Of a DNA stretch of 64,000 nt, positions 43,066-52,893 are shown one piece after another (position 1 is the first letter of the stretch; each line of letters begins with the position of its first letter). This DNA comes from Bacteriovoracaceae bacterium (GTDB lineage: Bacteria; Bdellovibrionota; Bacteriovoracia; Bacteriovoracales; Bacteriovoracaceae): NCBI GenBank assembly GCA_029865945.1, contig JARXAH010000016.1, positions 28,905-92,904 of the forward strand. Direction: 5' to 3'. Position numbers and translations under genes: made by a program. The notes under the pieces are model-generated. The model saw only the letters and a program-made list of their open reading frames with translations. It had not been told where the DNA came from and searched no databases.

Positions 43066-44127
43066 ATGTCTAAAAATTGGACAGTGATTTTAACCCTAAC
43101 TTTAATATTTGCTGGTTGCTCAAAAAAAAGAACAAATTCCAAGGCCCCAGAAAACAAACAAGATTCATCAGGACAAACAACAACTGAGGAAACGGCAGAC
43201 TCAAATAAACCAGTCGTACCGCCAACCCCAGATGGTGGTGGACAAACTAATACTACTACTGTGACGACCGACGCAAATGGTAACCCGTTAACAGCAAATC
43301 CAGATTCAAAAAAATATTCTTATGTCCTTGATGAAAAAAAACTTAAAGCAAACTACGATGCAGTGAAATATTGCAGTGACCTTGTTGGTGCCGCTGATAA
43401 AGGGATGCCGATTATCGTGTTACACGGAAAAGAATTTTACGCTCATGAGCAATCTTATCCTGCAGGGCTTGCATCGAAATTAGAGCGAAACAATCTCACT
43501 GGAGCTAATCATTATCTCCTAATAAGGGATACAAATACACCAGTGAAGGATAAAATTTTGATCCACCTGAAACGCCAGATAGGAAAAGGATACACTCAAG
43601 AATTTAAAAATGAATGTGGAGATTATAAGTATGCTCACATAGTTTTTGAGCAAGAAAATGATACTGCCAAGTTAAAATTTAAAAATGCTTCCAAATTAAG
43701 TGTTAATCAATACGAGTGTTATATTTTATCGGTTTCTCAGAAAAAATTAAATAAAGAAAAAATTCAATTTAGACTAAAAGAAATTGGCGATCAAGGAGAT
43801 GCAACCGTCCATAATAAAATTGTTTATACCAACGATAGTAGAGATTTAATGAAAATTGAACAAAAGAAAGAAGATAAACCAAGTAGAAAAGAACGACGTG
43901 CTGTAAGGAAAGCCAAAAGAAAAGCTGCGAAAAACGATAAGAAGAATCAAAATGAAACTCAATCAACTAAACAATCAGCTAGTGCACCAGAGGCATCAAG
44001 AAAACCGGTGAAAGATGATTATGCGACGGCCCAAGACGCCTTAAGTGATAGTGGAGAAGAACAAGACCTTGGTGCTGATATGGAAGATGAATCAGAGGAA
44101 AATAGCACACAAGAAGGTGATTCTTAA
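43066..44127 (+). CDS. Lipoprotein of unknown function with a charged C-terminus
   Basis: The 353-residue protein has a lipobox (LTLIFAGCSKK), a 55-residue Thr/Ser/Pro linker, a globular part (residues about 85-270) with several cysteines, and a charged Lys/Arg-rich then Glu/Asp-rich end. GAGGAG precedes the ATG. A second exported protein gene follows after 50 nt and shares a related core (residue stretches such as KIKFKNM and KLKFKNA), so they may be paralogous partners. No family was recognised. Confidence 0.65.
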   Translation: MSKNWTVILTLTLIFAGCSKKRTNSKAPENKQDSSGQTTTEETADSNKPVVPPTPDGGGQTNTTTVTTDANGNPLTANPDSKKYSYVLDEKKLKANYDAVKYCSDLVGAADKGMPIIVLHGKEFYAHEQSYPAGLASKLERNNLTGANHYLLIRDTNTPVKDKILIHLKRQIGKGYTQEFKNECGDYKYAHIVFEQENDTAKLKFKNASKLSVNQYECYILSVSQKKLNKEKIQFRLKEIGDQGDATVHNKIVYTNDSRDLMKIEQKKEDKPSRKERRAVRKAKRKAAKNDKKNQNETQSTKQSASAPEASRKPVKDDYATAQDALSDSGEEQDLGADMEDESEENSTQEGDS

Positions 44128-44177
44128 AAAATTATAACAACGGATTAATAATTATTAACGTAAAAAAAGAGAATTTT

Positions 44178-45017
44178 ATGAAAAAAATAGGACTTAGTTT
44201 AACAGTATTGTTGCTTTCCCAAATGAGTTTTGCTTCAAACAAAATGCAGATCAACCTCAATCAAGGATCTGATTATGCGGCCCCCACTGATCAAGTTGAA
44301 CTTCTAAGATCCAATGATACTCCTAAAAATGTGTGGGTTAACTTAACAACTTCTAGAACAAAAATGGAAAAAATCAAGCATGATGGAACAGTAGAGAGAA
44401 CCTTTAGGTCTGATCTTTGTGCGGATGAATTCAAGACAGAATTGAGTGAAGAAGGAAAAGCTAAAGGTCAAGAAATTGCCCCAAGGATGAAAAGTGTTTG
44501 TATCAATGTGGTATCTCAAGGTCCTTGTGTAAAACAAACTGTATATTATTTTTCTATTCAGTGTAAAAGCTCAACTTGTGAAGATAACAATCGCAAGCGA
44601 CTTGTTTGTTATAATAACATTAAGCAAAAAGTAAAAATTAAATTTAAAAATATGCCAAAGTTGGCCGAAGGAAAATCACAAAAATTTTCTTTGCTTTCTT
44701 ATAGCGATCCAGATAGTAAAAAAGTTCGTTTCACTTTAGGAGCAGATGATATTTCTAACTACAATATTAAATACCGAAACAAACACTTTATTGTTGTTAA
44801 ATATGTAGGGCCAAAATCAAATTCAAACAATGATAAAAAAGAAACAAAGGAAGACCTTGCTCGTGAAGATAAACAAGACGCGCTAGTGGATTCTGAGCAC
44901 GAAAATAAAGCGTTGGCGGAAATTACTAAACCTGGACAATGTACTTCTTGTGGAACTGACTGTTTGGCGATTGATGTTGAGAAATTTTTAAGCGCTGAAA
45001 AATATTCTTCTAGATAA
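44178..45017 (+). CDS. Exported protein, partner of the preceding lipoprotein
   Basis: The 279-residue protein has a signal peptide (LSLTVLLLSQMSFASN) and at least eight cysteines, including a paired CTSCGTDC near the end. The central part resembles the lipoprotein at 43066 (a KxxFKN block followed by a Ser-rich, disulphide-like region), so the two probably derive from one domain. They form a two-gene operon with a convergent neighbour only 8 nt away. Function is unknown. Confidence 0.6.
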   Translation: MKKIGLSLTVLLLSQMSFASNKMQINLNQGSDYAAPTDQVELLRSNDTPKNVWVNLTTSRTKMEKIKHDGTVERTFRSDLCADEFKTELSEEGKAKGQEIAPRMKSVCINVVSQGPCVKQTVYYFSIQCKSSTCEDNNRKRLVCYNNIKQKVKIKFKNMPKLAEGKSQKFSLLSYSDPDSKKVRFTLGADDISNYNIKYRNKHFIVVKYVGPKSNSNNDKKETKEDLAREDKQDALVDSEHENKALAEITKPGQCTSCGTDCLAIDVEKFLSAEKYSSR

Positions 45018-45025
45018 TAACAATA

Positions 45026-46009
45026 TCATTTCAATCCGTTCTTTGATTTGTGAAAATTAATTTTTTCTCGCAAACGGGTGGATGATAGTTTTTCAAAAGG
45101 GTGCCTGGGCAATAAGGTAATTTCAAGAGATGGGTTAATGAGCCTCATCCACTTGCAAGTTTTTTGGAAGGCATTTTCTTGGGCCTCGACACCTTCAGAA
45201 ATCGACTCACTGATGTCATCCATGGATCTTGGTGCCACGTAAAATTTATTTAATAATTTGACGAGTTCTTCGGCCATAAACCATTTCGTAAATGAAACGA
45301 AACTATCCATCCCCAAGAGTAACGATAAAATTTTTAATTCATTTTGTGCTCTAATTTTTTGAATCCAAGGATAAGTTGGGTTCGGACGATAATTGGCCAC
45401 AAAACCTAAATAAGGAATTCCTTTTACGCGCAAATCTTGCTGGGCCCACATATCTGCTAGGCTTTCGGAAAGGGGACGATTAATCATCTTAAGGGGATTA
45501 TTATCAGGTAAGATAAAAATGGGATTAGCTTCACAAAGAGAAATGCAGGCAGAATGTCCTGGATGCCATGGATTAAAAGTTCCCCCAAAAAAACACCACT
45601 CGGAACTTGGCAAAAATAAGTTTTCATGTTGCCATGTTTTTTCAAAATGAAAATTCTCTAAGAAATTTTTTACTTCCTTCGGGAGCGCGGGCATTTCATT
45701 ATCTGTCGATTGATCTTCTTTAAAGTAGGGGTAGTAGTTAAAGGGAATAGTATTTCGCCATAAAAAGCTATGAATCAGTATAATTTTTTGTCTTACATCG
45801 GGGAGCAATTCTTCCCAGGGAACGGGAGCGCCCATCGCGGATTTTTTAGCATCGGATGAGATTTGGAATACAATATTGTCCCATCGAAAAGTAGGGAGCG
45901 TAGAATTGTGAAATTGTGTGGAGATTTTTTGAATCTCCCAAGAGTTACTTAACTGAAACTGAAAGATATAATCTAAATTTTGAGCACCTTTATTTTCTAG
46001 CAAAGACAT
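45026..46009 (-). CDS. NadD-like nucleotidyltransferase with an extra N-terminal domain
   Basis: The 327-residue protein has the nucleotidyltransferase motif FFGGTFNPWHPGH (residues 140-152) and the C-terminal LSSTRLR, typical of nicotinate-nucleotide adenylyltransferases. It carries about 130 extra N-terminal residues with no recognised family, so substrate specificity is uncertain. NadD itself is usually about 200 residues. The ATG directly follows the sfsA TAA (TAAATG), so it is translated from the sfsA message. Confidence 0.7.
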   Translation of the reverse strand: MSLLENKGAQNLDYIFQFQLSNSWEIQKISTQFHNSTLPTFRWDNIVFQISSDAKKSAMGAPVPWEELLPDVRQKIILIHSFLWRNTIPFNYYPYFKEDQSTDNEMPALPKEVKNFLENFHFEKTWQHENLFLPSSEWCFFGGTFNPWHPGHSACISLCEANPIFILPDNNPLKMINRPLSESLADMWAQQDLRVKGIPYLGFVANYRPNPTYPWIQKIRAQNELKILSLLLGMDSFVSFTKWFMAEELVKLLNKFYVAPRSMDDISESISEGVEAQENAFQKTCKWMRLINPSLEITLLPRHPFEKLSSTRLREKINFHKSKNGLK

Positions 46010-46723
46010 TTATTGATTCCACGGTAGCATTTGCATAAAGGAAATTTCATGAGGGGTAACACTCCACTGTCCACAAAAAATCTTAACTCCCGCATCTGCG
46101 GATCGTTTCAATTCCAATACATAGGCCGGATCAATTTCGTGTGCACCTCTAAAGGATTTCACGTCAGCTCTCTGGATGCAAAAAAATAGTGAGGCAAGGT
46201 GGCCTGCATTCTTAATTTTTTGCAATTCCCCTAAATGTTTTAGGCCACGGCTCGTGACTGAGTCAGGAAAAATGGCCCGGGGCGTATCAATATCGGCCAT
46301 GGTTACGTTTTTAACTTCGATAAAATGTTTTTTATCATTTTCAACATTTTGAGTGAGACAAAAATCGAGCCGACTATCTCCCACAGTGACTTCCCTCGCC
46401 AAACTTTCGTGAGCAAAAGGTGAGGACGTTAATTCTTTTTGAGAGTCTAAATATTCTTGAACAAGTTGGTTGGTTAAACCGGTGTGAACTCCGATCCAAG
46501 TATTTTGAAAAAAACTCATGACCAGCGTGTAGGATAACTTTCTTTTGGGATCAGTAGAGTGTTGCAAGGCGACAAGTCCGTTCACTTCCCAGGTCCCTTT
46601 CATGGATCCGGTATTGGGCACATGGGCCACTACTTTTTCCCCATTTTCCAAAATAACGTCAGCAAAAAATCGCTTATAGCGATTCTGGATTTTTCCTAAA
46701 ACTAGTGGTTTTGCAAATTTCAT
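46010..46723 (-). CDS. sfsA: SfsA, sugar fermentation stimulation protein
   Basis: The 237-residue protein matches SfsA along its whole length: RYKRFFADVILENGEKVVAH, then HVPNTGSMKGTW, VGDSRLDFCL, and KNVTMADIDTPRAIFPDS. It contains an OB-fold and a nuclease-like domain with unknown biochemical role. It ends exactly before the NadD-like gene, which suggests a two-gene operon. The start lies about 110 nt after a terminator that closes the preceding gene. Confidence 0.93.
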   Translation of the reverse strand: MKFAKPLVLGKIQNRYKRFFADVILENGEKVVAHVPNTGSMKGTWEVNGLVALQHSTDPKRKLSYTLVMSFFQNTWIGVHTGLTNQLVQEYLDSQKELTSSPFAHESLAREVTVGDSRLDFCLTQNVENDKKHFIEVKNVTMADIDTPRAIFPDSVTSRGLKHLGELQKIKNAGHLASLFFCIQRADVKSFRGAHEIDPAYVLELKRSADAGVKIFCGQWSVTPHEISFMQMLPWNQ

Positions 46724-46761
46724 GCGCCGTTAGTTTGCTTGGTCATCAAGCTTAAGACAAG

Positions 46762-46796
46762 AAAAAAAGGGAGAGGATTCATGCTCTCCCTTTTTT
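46762..46796 (-). terminator. Rho-independent terminator
   Basis: GGGAGAG (46769-46775) and CTCTCCC (46784-46790) form a stem with an 8-nt loop, flanked by A7 and T6, so it can work on both strands. It ends the gene at 46838-47707 and insulates sfsA. Confidence 0.85.
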
Positions 46797-46837
46797 CAGA
46801 CAAAGTAGTTTGAAGCTTTGTCCCGTGGCAAATGTTA

Positions 46838-47707
46838 TTACCGAATGATCATTTGCTCGAGATAAATATCGCTTCCCACTACGCGAAAGGTGATATCTTC
46901 AAGCGGTGTATTTCGTAAACGTATCGTTTTCGGGTAAGAGTACTGCGAAATATCGATAGACAAAACATTACCTTGACCTCGAACGACCACCATAAGTCTT
47001 GCACCTCGTTGGTTGCCATATCCATCTCGCGAACGAGCAGCAACCGTTAACTCACTTACATAACGATTCGGGTTAGGGTATTGCCCATCTGAAGCAAGTA
47101 AATCATTGAGCGAAACTCTTTCATTGTAGGAAGAAAGAATTTTCCCGGTTACGACTAACGGGCCGTAATCTGGTCTCGGATCTGGACGTGGATCAGGAAA
47201 TGGGCCGGGACCAGGACCAGGACCAGGGCCTGGAAAATTATTATTTGAAACTTGCAATCTAATAGAGCCTAAAATCAAATTTCCATTGAGTGAAAGCGCA
47301 AGTCGTCTGATCCCTTGACCACCGATAACTTGAGGATACGGTAGGCGGACGTGAATCCTTTGATTTCCAGGATTGAGATATTGTTGCTCAATAACTTGCC
47401 CATCTGCTTCCACCGTTAAAGAATTGTATCCATTAGAAGGCAGTGCAATTACTTCAAGATCGATACTTTTTAAAACAAGTCCAACGAGCCGCTGACCTGT
47501 ACTTTCTTGAACAGTTTTTAAAATTCCAAGTTCGTAAGGAGCGCCGTTATCATAAGACCGAATATTGAGAGGTTGAGTCTGAATATCGTAATCTCCATAA
47601 TTTTGTTGTCCTTGCTGGTCTTGGCCTTCCTCCCATCGAATTTGAGATAGTGCGTGTGTCGACCAAAACATGGCAGACACTAAAAAATACTTTAACAATG
47701 GACGCAT
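46838..47707 (-). CDS. Exported protein with a Gly-Pro linker, unknown function
   Basis: The protein of about 289 residues starts at the ATG at 47707, after GGGGG, with a signal peptide (MRPLLKYFLVSAMFWSTHALS). It has two beta-rich halves joined by a GPGPGPGPFPDPRPDP linker (near residue 200). The first half carries VIALPSNGYNSLTVEADGQ; the second lacks a family signature. The upstream extension to 47788 is unlikely. The neighbour is the gltA promoter region in the opposite direction. Confidence 0.65.
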   Translation of the reverse strand: MRPLLKYFLVSAMFWSTHALSQIRWEEGQDQQGQQNYGDYDIQTQPLNIRSYDNGAPYELGILKTVQESTGQRLVGLVLKSIDLEVIALPSNGYNSLTVEADGQVIEQQYLNPGNQRIHVRLPYPQVIGGQGIRRLALSLNGNLILGSIRLQVSNNNFPGPGPGPGPGPFPDPRPDPRPDYGPLVVTGKILSSYNERVSLNDLLASDGQYPNPNRYVSELTVAARSRDGYGNQRGARLMVVVRGQGNVLSIDISQYSYPKTIRLRNTPLEDITFRVVGSDIYLEQMIIR

Positions 47708-47999
47708 GGAGTCCCCCTTTAGGTAAAATGAAAATAGCTGACTAAACCAATCACCGGAAACGGCTTGGATAAAATCTATTTTGGTCAAAAAATAAGGTTT
47801 GGGAATTTAAGTAAGCATTTATTAAATGAAGTGGTGACAAAAAAATATTCTTAGGGACTTTTTGTCTCCTAGATACCATAGTAATGAATTCGGACATTTC
47901 AAAAATTATTTTTTTCAAAAAAATTTAAATAAAATAACTATTCCATTTGCGCTATGATAAAAGGGAATGGGAAAAATGAGGCAATGAGGAGATCTGAAC

Positions 48000-49328
48000 A
48001 TGACATCGACAGTAACAACGACAACCACAAACTTGAGTACCAACAAGGCCAAAATTGAATTTGAAGGAAAAACTTTTGAATTTCCCGTAGTCACAGGAAC
48101 TGAAGGGGAGAGGGCCATCGATATAACGGAACTTCGAGCGAAGTCAGGCCTTATCACCATGGACAATGGTTTGATGAATACAGGGTCATGCTTTTCCTCA
48201 ATTACTTACCTCGACGGAGATTTGGGCACACTTAAATATCGCGGAATTCCTATCGAAGTACTGGCCGCAAAATCTACCTTTACCGAAATTGCTTACTTAC
48301 TTGTGTATACAAAACTTCCTACCAAAAAAGAGTTAACCAGTTTTGAGGAAAGAATCGCAAGTTATGATACGATTCCTGATGGTATCATCAATTTACTAAA
48401 ATCTTTTCCTGCCGATGCCCATCCCATGGCCTCGATGTCAGCGGCGACGGTGGCCCTCAGTGGATATTATACCGAGTTCGCAGAAAAAATTCCTAAAGGG
48501 GAAGCGTTAGAAATTCTCATTGCCCAAATGTTGGGACAATTTAAAATCATGACCGCCGCTTGTTACCGAATAAGAAAAAATTTACCCTTAGTGAAGTCGG
48601 ATAAAAAGCTCAGTTATTGTGGCGATTTTCTCAATATGATGTTTAGTCGTGATGGAAAAGCAAATATCGACCCCGAAGTAATCAAAGCTCTTGATGTCCT
48701 TCTCATGCTGCACGCAGATCATGAACAGAATTGTTCAACTGCGACCGTACGCATGGTGGGTTCAGCTCAGTCTAATATTTTTGCTTCTGCGGCCGCGGGC
48801 ATCAATGCTCTTTGGGGCCCGCTGCACGGAGGCGCCAATCAAAAAGTGATTGAGATGTTAGAGATGATTCACAAAGATGGTGGAGGCTACAAAAAATTTA
48901 TTGCGAAAGCAAAAGATAAAAGCGACAGCTTTCTTCTTATGGGATTTGGTCACCGCGTTTATAAAAACTTTGATCCACGAGCGACCATCATCAAGAAGGC
49001 CTGTGATACTGTTCTTCAAAAATTAGGAATTAAAGATCCATTACTTGATATTGCAAAAGGCTTAGAAGAAGAAGCGCTTAAGGATTCTTATTTTGTAGAG
49101 CGCAAACTTTATCCCAACGTAGATTTTTATTCAGGGATTATTTACCGCGCTCTTGGAATTCCTACGGAAATGTTTACGGTGATGTTTGCCCTAGGACGGA
49201 TGCCTGGTTGGTTAGCGCAGTGGAAAGAGCAGAGTGAAAGTCCGGTCAACCGAATAGCACGGCCAAGACAAATTTTTAATGGCCACGTGAATCAAGAATA
49301 TACTTCCATTGAAACTAGAAATTCTTAA
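48000..49328 (+). CDS. gltA: Citrate synthase
   Basis: The 442-residue protein is a type II citrate synthase that condenses oxaloacetate and acetyl-CoA. The active-site histidines and aspartate lie in HADHEQNCSTATVR, GPLHGGANQ and FGHRVYKNFDPRA; YFVERKLYPNVDFYSG is another family block. An AGGAG ribosome site sits 8 nt before the ATG. The N-terminal Thr-rich stretch (TVTTTTT) is unusual and non-essential-looking. The next gene begins inside its 3' end, so they form an operon. Confidence 0.96.
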   Translation: MTSTVTTTTTNLSTNKAKIEFEGKTFEFPVVTGTEGERAIDITELRAKSGLITMDNGLMNTGSCFSSITYLDGDLGTLKYRGIPIEVLAAKSTFTEIAYLLVYTKLPTKKELTSFEERIASYDTIPDGIINLLKSFPADAHPMASMSAATVALSGYYTEFAEKIPKGEALEILIAQMLGQFKIMTAACYRIRKNLPLVKSDKKLSYCGDFLNMMFSRDGKANIDPEVIKALDVLLMLHADHEQNCSTATVRMVGSAQSNIFASAAAGINALWGPLHGGANQKVIEMLEMIHKDGGGYKKFIAKAKDKSDSFLLMGFGHRVYKNFDPRATIIKKACDTVLQKLGIKDPLLDIAKGLEEEALKDSYFVERKLYPNVDFYSGIIYRALGIPTEMFTVMFALGRMPGWLAQWKEQSESPVNRIARPRQIFNGHVNQEYTSIETRNS

Positions 49329-50361
49329 GTCTTGGGCCACCACTGGCCCAAGTTTAGAAGAATTGTTGCCCCTCTCCATTTATGATTTCAAAAATGAAGC
49401 GGACCTCCTCAAATCTATTGATAAACTGCATTTTCATTTAACGGAGTCGCGAGAGTCTATCGAAGATCTTTATCAAGATCCCAAGCTGGTAGCGGCCTAT
49501 TTTTTATTCTATTTTGCGACTCATATTGGAAAACTCGATCTTTATTGGTCGCGTCTCAAAATTGAAACGCAAATTTATCTCTCGTCTCTTGATTGGGTAG
49601 ATTTTGGATCAGGGCCAGGAACCTTTGCCTGGGCACTGCTTAGCAAAAGTGGGGATCAAAAATCTAAGTATTATCTAGTTGAGCGCTCATCACTCATGCG
49701 CATTCAGGCAGAAAAAGTAAGAGATTTTTTAGGTTTTCAGTCTCAAGTGGAAATTGTGGATAACTTATCAAAATTGAAACTAAGTAGGCCCACAGGAATT
49801 TTTTTTGGCCATTCCTACAATGAAGGCATTGAGGGAGAGGCCAGATTTTTATCTCACTATCCTTGGAGCGCCGTCGTTTTACTTGAACCTGGCAATAAAG
49901 AATCCTTTAAACAATTATTAACCCTACGATCCATTCTTCATGCTAAGTCTTATGAAGTTGATTATCCTTGCTCCTCTAAAGCAGCGTGCCCGATGGATTT
50001 AGAGGGGAACGAAGACTGGTGCCACCAATTTGCCAGGTTGAGTTTCCCCGCAGACATAGAGCGCTTGTCACAAATTTTAAAAATAAATCGCCGGGATGCG
50101 GCCAATATTTTTCATGTGTATTTGCCTGATACATTGAAATCCTCAACATCGTCATTGCCAAGGCCGATAATCGTGGGAGGAGTTTGGCCCGAAAAAGGAA
50201 AATATGAATGGCTTAATTGTGAGGTCACAAGTGAGGGCGAAAACAAATTAATACCTAGAAGAATTCTTAGACGAAATTTAACAACTCAAGAAGAAAAAAA
50301 AATCCGAAATCTTTTTCCTGGCGACTCTTTTGAAATAGCGGATGAAAAAAAAGGCCCATGA
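49309..50361 (+). CDS. Rsm22-family methyltransferase
   Basis: The 350-residue protein has a SAM-binding motif (VDFGSGPGTFAWAL) and an ERSSLMR block that identify the Rsm22 family. CPMD and DWCHQFARL carry the cysteines and histidine of its metal-binding region. Rsm22 of mitochondria is a ribosomal small-subunit assembly factor, so the bacterial protein may act on ribosomes. The start is a TTG at 49309, overlapping gltA by 20 nt, so it is probably translationally coupled. Its 3' end overlaps the terminator of the convergent gene. Confidence 0.8.
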   Translation: MKLEILKSWATTGPSLEELLPLSIYDFKNEADLLKSIDKLHFHLTESRESIEDLYQDPKLVAAYFLFYFATHIGKLDLYWSRLKIETQIYLSSLDWVDFGSGPGTFAWALLSKSGDQKSKYYLVERSSLMRIQAEKVRDFLGFQSQVEIVDNLSKLKLSRPTGIFFGHSYNEGIEGEARFLSHYPWSAVVLLEPGNKESFKQLLTLRSILHAKSYEVDYPCSSKAACPMDLEGNEDWCHQFARLSFPADIERLSQILKINRRDAANIFHVYLPDTLKSSTSSLPRPIIVGGVWPEKGKYEWLNCEVTSEGENKLIPRRILRRNLTTQEEKKIRNLFPGDSFEIADEKKGP

Positions 50362-50384
50362 GAAAAGTGAACTTCTCACAGGCC
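50353..50384 (-). terminator. Terminator of the beta-barrel gene
   Basis: GGCC...TGAGAA and TTCTCA...GGCC pair with a short internal bulge (50353-50384); on the minus strand a run of eight T follows (A8 on the plus strand, 50345-50352). The hairpin lies partly within the end of the convergent Rsm22-like gene. Confidence 0.7.
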
Positions 50385-50405
50385 ATGAGTTAAAATTAAA
50401 AAAAA

Positions 50406-51656
50406 TTAAATTGATGCGCTAAGGCCAAGGGTCGTTTCGTATGTTGTATACTCACTACCATCATACCACCTTTGACTTTCACGGTTATGAGATAGAGTTG
50501 CATCGATGGGAGAGGCAAAAATTTTCTTAAACAATAATTGACTGTTGGTCGTATGGACTCTTTCATAGTAGGGATTAACATCACCAGCACCATCACCATT
50601 GATGTCCTCAACGTAAGCATCCCTATAGTGGTCTCTTCGATAGCTGTAGCCTGCATTTGCAGAAAAATAATCGTTATCATAAGTAACGCCAGTTGAGTAT
50701 ATCGAACCAGTAAGGTTATTGATTGAAGTGGCTAGAACTGCTTGTCTTTCGTGGTGGTAACCATAACTACCACTAATTGAAAATGAACCCAAGGCAAGAG
50801 TGAGAGTAGGAAGGACATCGACGATTTCCATCTCCGCAGTTTTAGTAGTAACAAATGCTTCTTTTAATGTGGGAGACAAACTTCCATTTCTAGCTAAACG
50901 ATTTGAAAAATCACGAAAAAGGTAACTTGAGGGAGAAGTGAACGTTACATTTTTAGAAAGAGCGATTTCATTATTTAGCTGAAAAAGATAAGACGTTCTT
51001 GTATCATTTCTACCTGCGTTTACAGTGTCATTGTAACTTGTGCCTTCACGATTCCTATAGTTTCCTCCGCTGTTGTCATTTCTGATGACGGAAGCTTCCG
51101 TAGATATTTTCCAAGAAGATGCGGGCTGAAGATTCGCCATCATACCACCACCATAGTTAAACAACGTGCGATCTCTTTTGAATGTGACAAGAGCATTACC
51201 AGTTGAATTATAGGTATAAGCATTGTTGTAACTGACAACCGCAAAAGGACCTAGGGATGCTTGTTTTGAAGCTTCATAAAGAAAATTAAATCGATTGTTG
51301 AAGTTATATGATCTTACTCGATCTGAACTTTTCACGTATTCATTGTCATCCATCACCGTCACATCTGCATTCGGATTATATTTTAGTGACCAACGAGAAC
51401 TCAATTCTCGATCGAATCTCGCACCAAAACCGAAAGTGGAAAGGTTGACACTCTCATATGGGTTGAATTTTCCTTTTTCAATTCCATCTAAATTTGTGCG
51501 ATAAGAATTAGAAAACTGAACACTCACTGGTACATCACCAAAAGTTCGGCTATTTCCCGGCAATTTTGTTTCTAATGTCGTTCCACTCGTTTGTGCGTAG
51601 ACCGTTGGCGCTGCCATTAATGCAATGGCCATCAGCCTCTTTGCTTTTGAAAACAT
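50406..51656 (-). CDS. Predicted outer-membrane beta-barrel protein
   Basis: The 416-residue protein has a signal peptide (LMAIALMAAPTVYAQ) and then long alternating polar/hydrophobic stretches rich in Tyr, Ser, Asn and Asp (for example RNDTRTSYLFQLNNEIAL and GSYGYHHERQ). It ends with TLGLSASI. This layout is typical of outer-membrane barrels of about 16-18 strands; the last residue is Ile, not the common Phe. No specific family was recognised. GGAGG precedes the ATG. Confidence 0.65.
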   Translation of the reverse strand: MFSKAKRLMAIALMAAPTVYAQTSGTTLETKLPGNSRTFGDVPVSVQFSNSYRTNLDGIEKGKFNPYESVNLSTFGFGARFDRELSSRWSLKYNPNADVTVMDDNEYVKSSDRVRSYNFNNRFNFLYEASKQASLGPFAVVSYNNAYTYNSTGNALVTFKRDRTLFNYGGGMMANLQPASSWKISTEASVIRNDNSGGNYRNREGTSYNDTVNAGRNDTRTSYLFQLNNEIALSKNVTFTSPSSYLFRDFSNRLARNGSLSPTLKEAFVTTKTAEMEIVDVLPTLTLALGSFSISGSYGYHHERQAVLATSINNLTGSIYSTGVTYDNDYFSANAGYSYRRDHYRDAYVEDINGDGAGDVNPYYERVHTTNSQLLFKKIFASPIDATLSHNRESQRWYDGSEYTTYETTLGLSASI

Positions 51657-51808
51657 GTCGTCCCTCCTGATAAGTGTCTAGATATAAAGTTAATTTTCCA
51701 GAGAGTATGGAGGTGAACGATCACCTTTGTACCCATGAATTTGTTTTGAGTATCAAACTTAGATTAAGGCCGGCAAGCAATTTTCAAGGAAGTATAGAAA
51801 AAATTTGT

Positions 51809-52342
51809 TTAGCGATTTTTGGCGTTGGTTTTTCTGGTGGAAGTTTTAGGATTTGGGGACTTTTCGGCACTCTTATTTTTAGGGATGTGAGGATGATTGT
51901 GACGATGACTATTTTTCTTATCACCATGAAAAGAGGAAAATTCAGCAGGCGCAATTTGGATTTCACTGTTACTTGCAGTTGCGTCACTAACTTCTAACGT
52001 TTTTGGGTCATCGTGATCATCATCTACTTTATAGCCTTCTAAGAATTTCACATCGAGTTCACTATTTTCATTGATTGGCGATGATGCTGGGGGAGGAGAT
52101 TTTCTTGGGGCCAAAGGGTGAGAATTGGGAATGCGATATTCTTTGGGTGTCTCTACTCGGTAATCGGTGTAGCGATTCTTAATATTATTGTCTGCATATA
52201 ATTCACTTCTTTTAAAATTTAAAAACGTTCTTTGAATATTGACGGTTTTTTGCCATTTGCCCTTATTCATTAAAACCAAGTAGTGATTGATAAGTACACC
52301 AATGGCCACCATGATGAATAAAACTAAAAAATATTTTCCCAT
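51809..52342 (-). CDS. Membrane-anchored protein with a disordered tail
   Basis: The 177-residue protein has one N-terminal membrane helix (YFLVLFIMVAIGVLINHYLVL), a short folded-looking part and a long tail rich in Pro, Ser, Lys, His and Asp. No family was recognised. It follows the YciA-like thioesterase gene by 24 nt in the same direction and is probably its operon partner. Confidence 0.55.
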   Translation of the reverse strand: MGKYFLVLFIMVAIGVLINHYLVLMNKGKWQKTVNIQRTFLNFKRSELYADNNIKNRYTDYRVETPKEYRIPNSHPLAPRKSPPPASSPINENSELDVKFLEGYKVDDDHDDPKTLEVSDATASNSEIQIAPAEFSSFHGDKKNSHRHNHPHIPKNKSAEKSPNPKTSTRKTNAKNR

Positions 52343-52366
52343 ATTTTCCCAGCAACAAATTGCAAC

Positions 52367-52879
52367 TCAGGACCGATTGGACATCTGAATTTTTGCTCGG
52401 AGTTCCTTGGTGGCCTGAACTCGTTTCTTAGCATTTTCAAAACGCCGCTTCTCGTCATGCGTTTCGGGATTTAGTGGGGGAACTTGAACAGGGTGACCAT
52501 GGAGGTCAAGTGCGACAAAAGTGAGATAAGCACGTGTTGTGATTTTAGTAGTTTGAGCGAGGATGTCCTCTGATTCGACGCGAACTCCTACGATAAGGCT
52601 GGTTCGCCCAACATAATTGACGGAAGCTTTTATCAAAACGTGTTCGCCAACTTTAATCGAAGATAAAAAACTAATCTCATCAATGTGGGCCGTAACGACG
52701 TGTCGGTTACAGTGCTTTTGGGCACTCATCGCGGCCGCCAAGTCTATCCAAGACATCACGACTCCCCCAAAGATGGTATTGAGCGCGTTGGTATGTTGAG
52801 GCAATACCATCTCGCGCATTTCGATCATACTTTCTTTGGGCGATTTTGGTGTTAAGTGTAATTGATTTGGTAGTGACAT
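52367..52879 (-). CDS. YciA-type acyl-CoA thioesterase
   Basis: The 170-residue protein has the hotdog-fold YciA/ACOT motif FGGVVMSWIDLAAAMSA, followed by HIDEISFLSSIKVGEHV and VNYVGRTSL, and then a C-terminal basic tail. Such enzymes hydrolyse short to long acyl-CoAs. It lies second in a three-gene minus-strand operon with a dockerin-like gene upstream (15 nt) and a membrane protein gene downstream. Confidence 0.9.
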   Translation of the reverse strand: MSLPNQLHLTPKSPKESMIEMREMVLPQHTNALNTIFGGVVMSWIDLAAAMSAQKHCNRHVVTAHIDEISFLSSIKVGEHVLIKASVNYVGRTSLIVGVRVESEDILAQTTKITTRAYLTFVALDLHGHPVQVPPLNPETHDEKRRFENAKKRVQATKELRAKIQMSNRS

Positions 52880-52893
52880 AATTTATTGGTAAA

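Noticed and set aside
51674..51997. Plus-strand open frame before the beta-barrel gene
   Set aside because: Overlaps the minus-strand membrane protein at 51809-52342 with no ribosome site or recognisable protein.
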